This document shows positions 5,601 through 7,826 of a stretch of DNA of 7,826 bases, in pieces. Origin of the DNA: an uncultured Vogesella sp. (lineage in GTDB: Bacteria; Pseudomonadota; Gammaproteobacteria; Burkholderiales; Chromobacteriaceae); NCBI GenBank assembly GCA_946479405.1, contig CAMLGD010000158.1:1-7826 (forward strand), read 5' to 3'. The notes beneath the pieces were generated by a model, which was not told where the DNA came from, ran no database searches, and worked only from the letters and a program-made list of their open reading frames with translations. Position numbers and translations under genes: made by a program. Each line of letters opens with the position of its first letter. The first letter of the stretch is position 1.

Positions 5601-6640
5601 GGCAGCACCCGCACGCTCTGGCCATCATCCAGCAGCGGCGCCGGCACCACTACCAGCTCGCCGGCCCGCAAGCCGGACTCCACCGGCAGCTGTCCGGCCA
5701 CGGCGGGGGCGGTGCGCACCGGCTGCCAACGCAAGCGCTCCTGCTGCACCACCGCCACGCGGCCATCGCGCACCGCGCCCGCCGGTAGCAGCAAGGCCTG
5801 CTGCGCTTGGCCGGTGCGGATTTCAGCCGATACCGTCATGCCACTTTTCAGAAATGGCGCCACCTGCAGCAGCTGCAGCTCCACCTCCAGCGTGCCGCTG
5901 TTTTGATCCACTTGCGCCGCCACGCGGCTGACGCGTGCGGCCAACGGTTGCCGGGCATACGCATCGGCCAGCACCGCCGCCTGCTGCCCCACCGCCAGCC
6001 GGCCGACATCGCGTTCGTCCAGATCCAGCAACACCCGCTGCCGGCCGGCAGAAGCAAACAGCAATGCGGCCTTGCCGGCGGTCAGCACATCGCCGGCCTC
6101 CACCTCGCGGCGCAGCAGCACGCCATCGGCCGGTGCGCGCAACTCGCTCTGCCCCAGCCGCGCCAGGTATTGCTGCTGCAGCGCCTGCAGTTGCGCGACG
6201 CTCTGATTGGCGGCATCACGCGCCAGCCGCGCACTATCCAGCGCCGCCTGGCTGACAAAGCCCTGGGCAAATAGCTGCTGCTGGCGCTGCCACTGCCGTT
6301 GCGCGTCCTGCAGATTGGCGCGCGCCGCGGCCAACTGTGCCGCCGCCTGCGCCTGCAGCGCCTGCAACTCTTCCGGCTCCAGCCGCAGCAACACCTGGCC
6401 GGCGCGCACGCTGGCGCCCTCCTCGACCGGGGTAGCAATCACCCGGCCAGTCACCGTACTGGAGAGCGTGCTTTCCTGCTGCGCCGCCACCCGGCCGGTA
6501 CTCACCACGCTGTACTGCACCGTGCTGGCACGCAGCCGCAGCACGCTCACCGCCGGTGGCCGCATCCACCACCAGACTGCGGCCAACAGCAGCGCTGCCA
6601 GCAATGCCCACAGCAGCCACTTTCCGCGCCATCGTCCCAT
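5597..6640 (-). CDS. periplasmic adaptor (membrane fusion protein), HlyD/MacA type
   Basis: This 347-residue protein is anchored by one N-terminal membrane helix (about 8-25, WLLWALLAALLLAAVWWW). Domains follow in the standard order: first lipoyl half 49-92 (GRVIATPVEEGASVRAGQVL), alpha-hairpin 93-163, second lipoyl half 168-196 (RAPADGVLLRREVEAGDVL), beta-barrel about 200-285, and a membrane-proximal domain to the end. At the hairpin tip R119-x3-L123-x6-S130 fits the RLS motif by which TolC-docking adaptors contact the outer-membrane channel. I chose the ATG at 6640, preceded by an AAGGGG-like site six bases away. An ATG at 6676 lacks a ribosome site, and the frame's further extension to 6865 would overlap the divergent gene. 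It is first in the operon with permease and ATPase. A channel partner must come from elsewhere in the genome. Confidence 0.88.
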   Translation of the reverse strand: MGRWRGKWLLWALLAALLLAAVWWWMRPPAVSVLRLRASTVQYSVVSTGRVAAQQESTLSSTVTGRVIATPVEEGASVRAGQVLLRLEPEELQALQAQAAAQLAAARANLQDAQRQWQRQQQLFAQGFVSQAALDSARLARDAANQSVAQLQALQQQYLARLGQSELRAPADGVLLRREVEAGDVLTAGKAALLFASAGRQRVLLDLDERDVGRLAVGQQAAVLADAYARQPLAARVSRVAAQVDQNSGTLEVELQLLQVAPFLKSGMTVSAEIRTGQAQQALLLPAGAVRDGRVAVVQQERLRWQPVRTAPAVAGQLPVESGLRAGELVVVPAPLLDDGQSVRVLP

Positions 6641-6752
6641 GCTTGCCCCTTTGGCCTCTTGCCATCCTGTTTGCATTGTAAGCGCCAGCCCGTCGCCACT
6701 GTTGGCGACATATGAAACAATTGGCGGCTGATTTCTACCTTGGAGCTGACAG
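6641..6752. promoter_or_regulatory. divergent regulatory region, transporter operon / small unknown gene
   Basis: This 112-base gap must hold the start signals for both flanking transcripts. On the minus strand TACAAT (6680-6675) is a good -10 candidate for the adaptor operon, but no convincing -35 lies 16-19 bases behind it. On the plus strand I cannot pair any -35 and -10 confidently. The one clear structure is a perfect dyad, GTCGCCA-CTGT-TGGCGAC at 6692-6709. It lies just where a -35 for the minus-strand promoter would be and could be an operator. Confidence 0.4.
6692..6709. repeat. seven-base inverted repeat, possible operator
   Basis: GTCGCCA (6692-6698) and TGGCGAC (6703-6709) are perfect complements around CTGT. 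The centre lies about 60 bases upstream of the adaptor ATG and about 50 bases upstream of the divergent ATG. That position suits a repressor of one or both genes, but no regulator gene adjoins. It could also form a hairpin in RNA. Confidence 0.4.
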
Positions 6753-7070
6753 ATGACTTTTGCCGACAACCTTGCCACCCTGCCCGCCATTGATGGCATT
6801 GCCGCCGTAGAACTGCTGGATGCCGCCGGCAACAGCGTGGCACGGCTGGAAAACCGCCCTGGCACCGCCGGTTCGGTGCGCCTGTATCACGCGCTGGGCC
6901 AGCGCTTTGGCCAAATCGATCAGGCCGCCGCCAGCGAAGGTCTGGCGCTGTACGCCGAACACACCGCCGATGCGCGTGCCTTTCCCGGCAAGCACCCCAA
7001 TATCGACCGCCTGCTGGCGATTGCCGAGCAAGGCGCCCCGGCGCTGAGCCTGCGCGTGATCGCCGCCTGA
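6753..7070 (+). CDS. small conserved protein of unknown function (DUF2322-like)
   Basis: This 105-residue soluble protein has no signal peptide, membrane helix or cysteine. Visible features are LDAAGNSVARLENRPGTAGSVRLYHAL (about residues 22-48), an acidic middle and a C-terminal HPNIDRLLAIAEQGAPALSLRVI. I recall similar short proteins in Neisseria and related betaproteobacteria under DUF2322, but could not check. No catalytic motif is apparent. The start is supported by TGGAG at 6741-6745, seven bases before the ATG, and the codon use matches the neighbours. It is monocistronic, divergent from the transporter operon, and ends just before a strong terminator. Confidence 0.75.
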   Translation: MTFADNLATLPAIDGIAAVELLDAAGNSVARLENRPGTAGSVRLYHALGQRFGQIDQAAASEGLALYAEHTADARAFPGKHPNIDRLLAIAEQGAPALSLRVIAA

Positions 7071-7084
7071 CCCGCCAGCCGGCA

Positions 7085-7122
7085 CAAAGAAAAACCCGCC
7101 ACTGCTGGCGGGTTTTTCTTTG
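7085..7122. terminator. bidirectional intrinsic terminator between convergent genes
   Basis: Perfect 17-base arms (7085-7101 and 7106-7122) surround a CTGC loop. The core is ACCCGCCA against TGGCGGGT, followed outward by A-rich and T-rich runs (T5, C, T3 on the right). It serves the small gene ending at 7070 and the uracil permease gene ending at 7159 on the opposite strand. Confidence 0.93.
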
Positions 7123-7134
7123 CTACGGACAACC

Positions 7135-7154
7135 TGCGGCCAACATTGGCCGCA
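7135..7154. repeat. inverted pair of the GCGGCCAA word next to the permease stop
   Basis: TGCGGCCAA (7135-7143) and TTGGCCGCA (7146-7154) are perfect nine-base arms around CA. The dyad sits five bases beyond the uraA stop and upstream of the main terminator as read from the minus strand. It lacks its own T-run. The left arm is an exact copy of the recurrent 9-mer, and the right arm is a one-mismatch copy. Confidence 0.6.
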
Positions 7155-7158
7155 CGCG

Positions 7159-7826
7159 TCACACGTCCTGGCCTTCCACGATACCGTCGTGGCTGGCGGA
7201 CTTGCTTGGCAGGATCAGGTTCAGCACGATGGCCAGCAGCGAGCACAGGCCGACACCGGCCAGGCCGAAGCTGCCGAATTTCAGCTCCAGACCGCCGATA
7301 CCGGCGGTGAGCACCACCGAGATGATCACCAGATTGCGCGGCTCCATCAGGTCCACCTTGGCCTCGATCAGCGTCTTCAGGCCGATGGAAGCGATGGTGC
7401 CGAACAGCAGCACCATGATGCCGCCCATCACCGGCATCGGGATCGACTGCAGCAGCGCGTTGAACTTGCCGAAGAACGCCATGGCGATGGCGAACAGCGC
7501 CGCCCAGGTCATCACCACCGGGTTGAAGTTGCGGGTGATCATCACCGCGCCGGTTACCTCGGCGTAGGTGGTCACCGGCGGGCCGCCGATCAGGCCGGCC
7601 AGGCACACGCCCAAGCCGTCGCCGGCCAGGGTGCGGTGCAGACCCGGGGTCTTGGTGTAGTCATTGCCGGTCACGCCGCCGATGGCCATCACGCCGCCGA
7701 TGTGTTCGATGGCCGGGGCAATCGCCACCGGCAGCATGAACAGCGCCGCGGCCCAGTTCACTTCCGGGCTGTGGAAAACCGGCGCCGCGAACCACGGGGC
7801 GTTGGCCACCTTGGCAAAATCCACCA
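7159..7826 (-). CDS. uraA: uracil permease, NCS2 family UraA (3' part; gene continues beyond the window)
   Basis: About 222 C-terminal residues are present of a protein that usually has about 410-430. The N-terminal half lies beyond base 7826. It is an inner-membrane uracil:proton symporter type. The fragment contains AIEHIGG and PPVTTYAEVTG, whose two glutamates are 49 residues apart, exactly the spacing of Glu241 and Glu290 of E. coli UraA. Also conserved are TPGLHRTLAGDGLG, IPMPVMGGIMVLLFG and ALFAIAMAFFGK. At the place of UraA His245 this protein has Gly (codon 7693-7695), so substrate preference could differ, and a wider uracil/xanthine permease label would be safer if that matters. The C-terminus is hydrophilic (SKSASHDGIVEGQDV). 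The first ATG within the fragment (7824) is internal, not a start. Confidence 0.85.
   Translation of the reverse strand, partial: VDFAKVANAPWFAAPVFHSPEVNWAAALFMLPVAIAPAIEHIGGVMAIGGVTGNDYTKTPGLHRTLAGDGLGVCLAGLIGGPPVTTYAEVTGAVMITRNFNPVVMTWAALFAIAMAFFGKFNALLQSIPMPVMGGIMVLLFGTIASIGLKTLIEAKVDLMEPRNLVIISVVLTAGIGGLELKFGSFGLAGVGLCSLLAIVLNLILPSKSASHDGIVEGQDV

Larger units (their letters stand above)
62..7144. repeat. dispersed 9-mer family GCGGCCAAC, DNA-uptake-sequence-like
   Basis: Exact copies on the plus strand start at 69, 240, 1860, 2803, 3667, 4037, 5937, 6327, 6579 and 7136. Exact minus-strand copies occupy 62-70 and 4860-4868. One-mismatch copies ending in T occur on the minus strand at 965-973 and 7145-7153. 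The base before is usually T or G and the base after is often C or T, as in GCGGCCAACCTTTTG at 1860 and 2803. Within genes the word is read in different frames, giving Ala-Ala-Asn, Leu-Ala-Ala, Gly-Gln and Val-Gly-Arg, so it is not one protein motif. Three of the exact copies make up the terminator at 61-78 and most of the dyad at 7135-7154. The copies are listed in this single entry; the span only marks the outer limits. Confidence 0.65.

Noticed and set aside
5049..5906. Long plus-strand open frame (285 codons) opposite the permease and adaptor genes
   Set aside because: It spans the junction of two well-supported minus-strand genes, has no recognisable domain, and has a low-complexity His/Gln/Arg composition.
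6641..6865. N-terminal extension of the adaptor to an upstream ATG at 6865
   Set aside because: It would cover the whole divergent promoter region and the first part of the gene starting at 6753. The membrane anchor begins just after the ATG at 6640, which has a ribosome-site-like sequence.
6920..7606. Minus-strand open frame of 228 codons overlapping the permease and the small gene
   Set aside because: It is an alternative frame of uraA that reads through the terminator at 7085-7122. Its composition is Arg/Gly-rich shadow sequence.
1..7826. CRISPR array, tRNA, rRNA, transposase or prophage genes
   Set aside because: No regularly spaced direct repeats, cloverleaf sequence, rRNA-like stretch, transposase motif or terminal inverted repeats with target duplications were seen on either strand.

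Overview
The window is a GC-rich stretch of ordinary bacterial chromosome. It most likely comes from a betaproteobacterium of the order Neisseriales, in the Chromobacteriaceae sense (Vogesella, Aquitalea, Chromobacterium or a relative). That placement rests on gene content, codon use and protein resemblance remembered from those groups, and no database was searched. I see no phage, insertion sequence, CRISPR array, tRNA or rRNA.

Layout from left to right. Bases 1-56 may hold the tail of a plus-strand gene, closed by a palindromic bidirectional terminator (55-83). A minus-strand cluster follows: lrgA (1322-1672), lrgB (612-1325) and sixA (98-562). Together they encode a two-part LrgAB-type membrane system and a small phosphohistidine phosphatase. 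Divergent from it is the ubiC-ubiA pair (1757-3156), the first two dedicated steps of ubiquinone synthesis, ending in a strong terminator (3173-3207). Next is a small plus-strand gene (3314-3652) whose product resembles the GrlR family of small barrel regulators. Facing it is a three-gene minus-strand transporter operon: periplasmic adaptor (5597-6640), FtsX/MacB-type permease (4383-5600) and LolD/MacB-type ATPase (3713-4390). Divergent from that operon is a small conserved protein of unknown function (6753-7070, DUF2322-like). A bidirectional terminator (7085-7122) separates it from the 3' part of a UraA-type uracil permease gene that runs off the right edge (7159-7826).

Genes within each operon are tightly interlocked. 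Three start codons overlap the preceding stop as ATGA, and the ATPase starts on a GTG eight bases inside the permease gene. UbiC supplies 4-hydroxybenzoate to UbiA. The adaptor, permease and ATPase should form one tripartite export or lipoprotein/lipid-handling machine. The adaptor carries the RLS hairpin-tip motif that docks on TolC-like channels, although no channel gene is present here.

The most interesting signal is not a gene. The 9-mer GCGGCCAAC occurs 12 times in 7.8 kb, in several reading frames and in intergenic DNA. It also forms the stem of one terminator and most of a second dyad. By rough hand estimate fewer than one copy is expected. The pattern resembles the DNA uptake sequences of Neisseriaceae, but the word differs from the classic Neisseria one.
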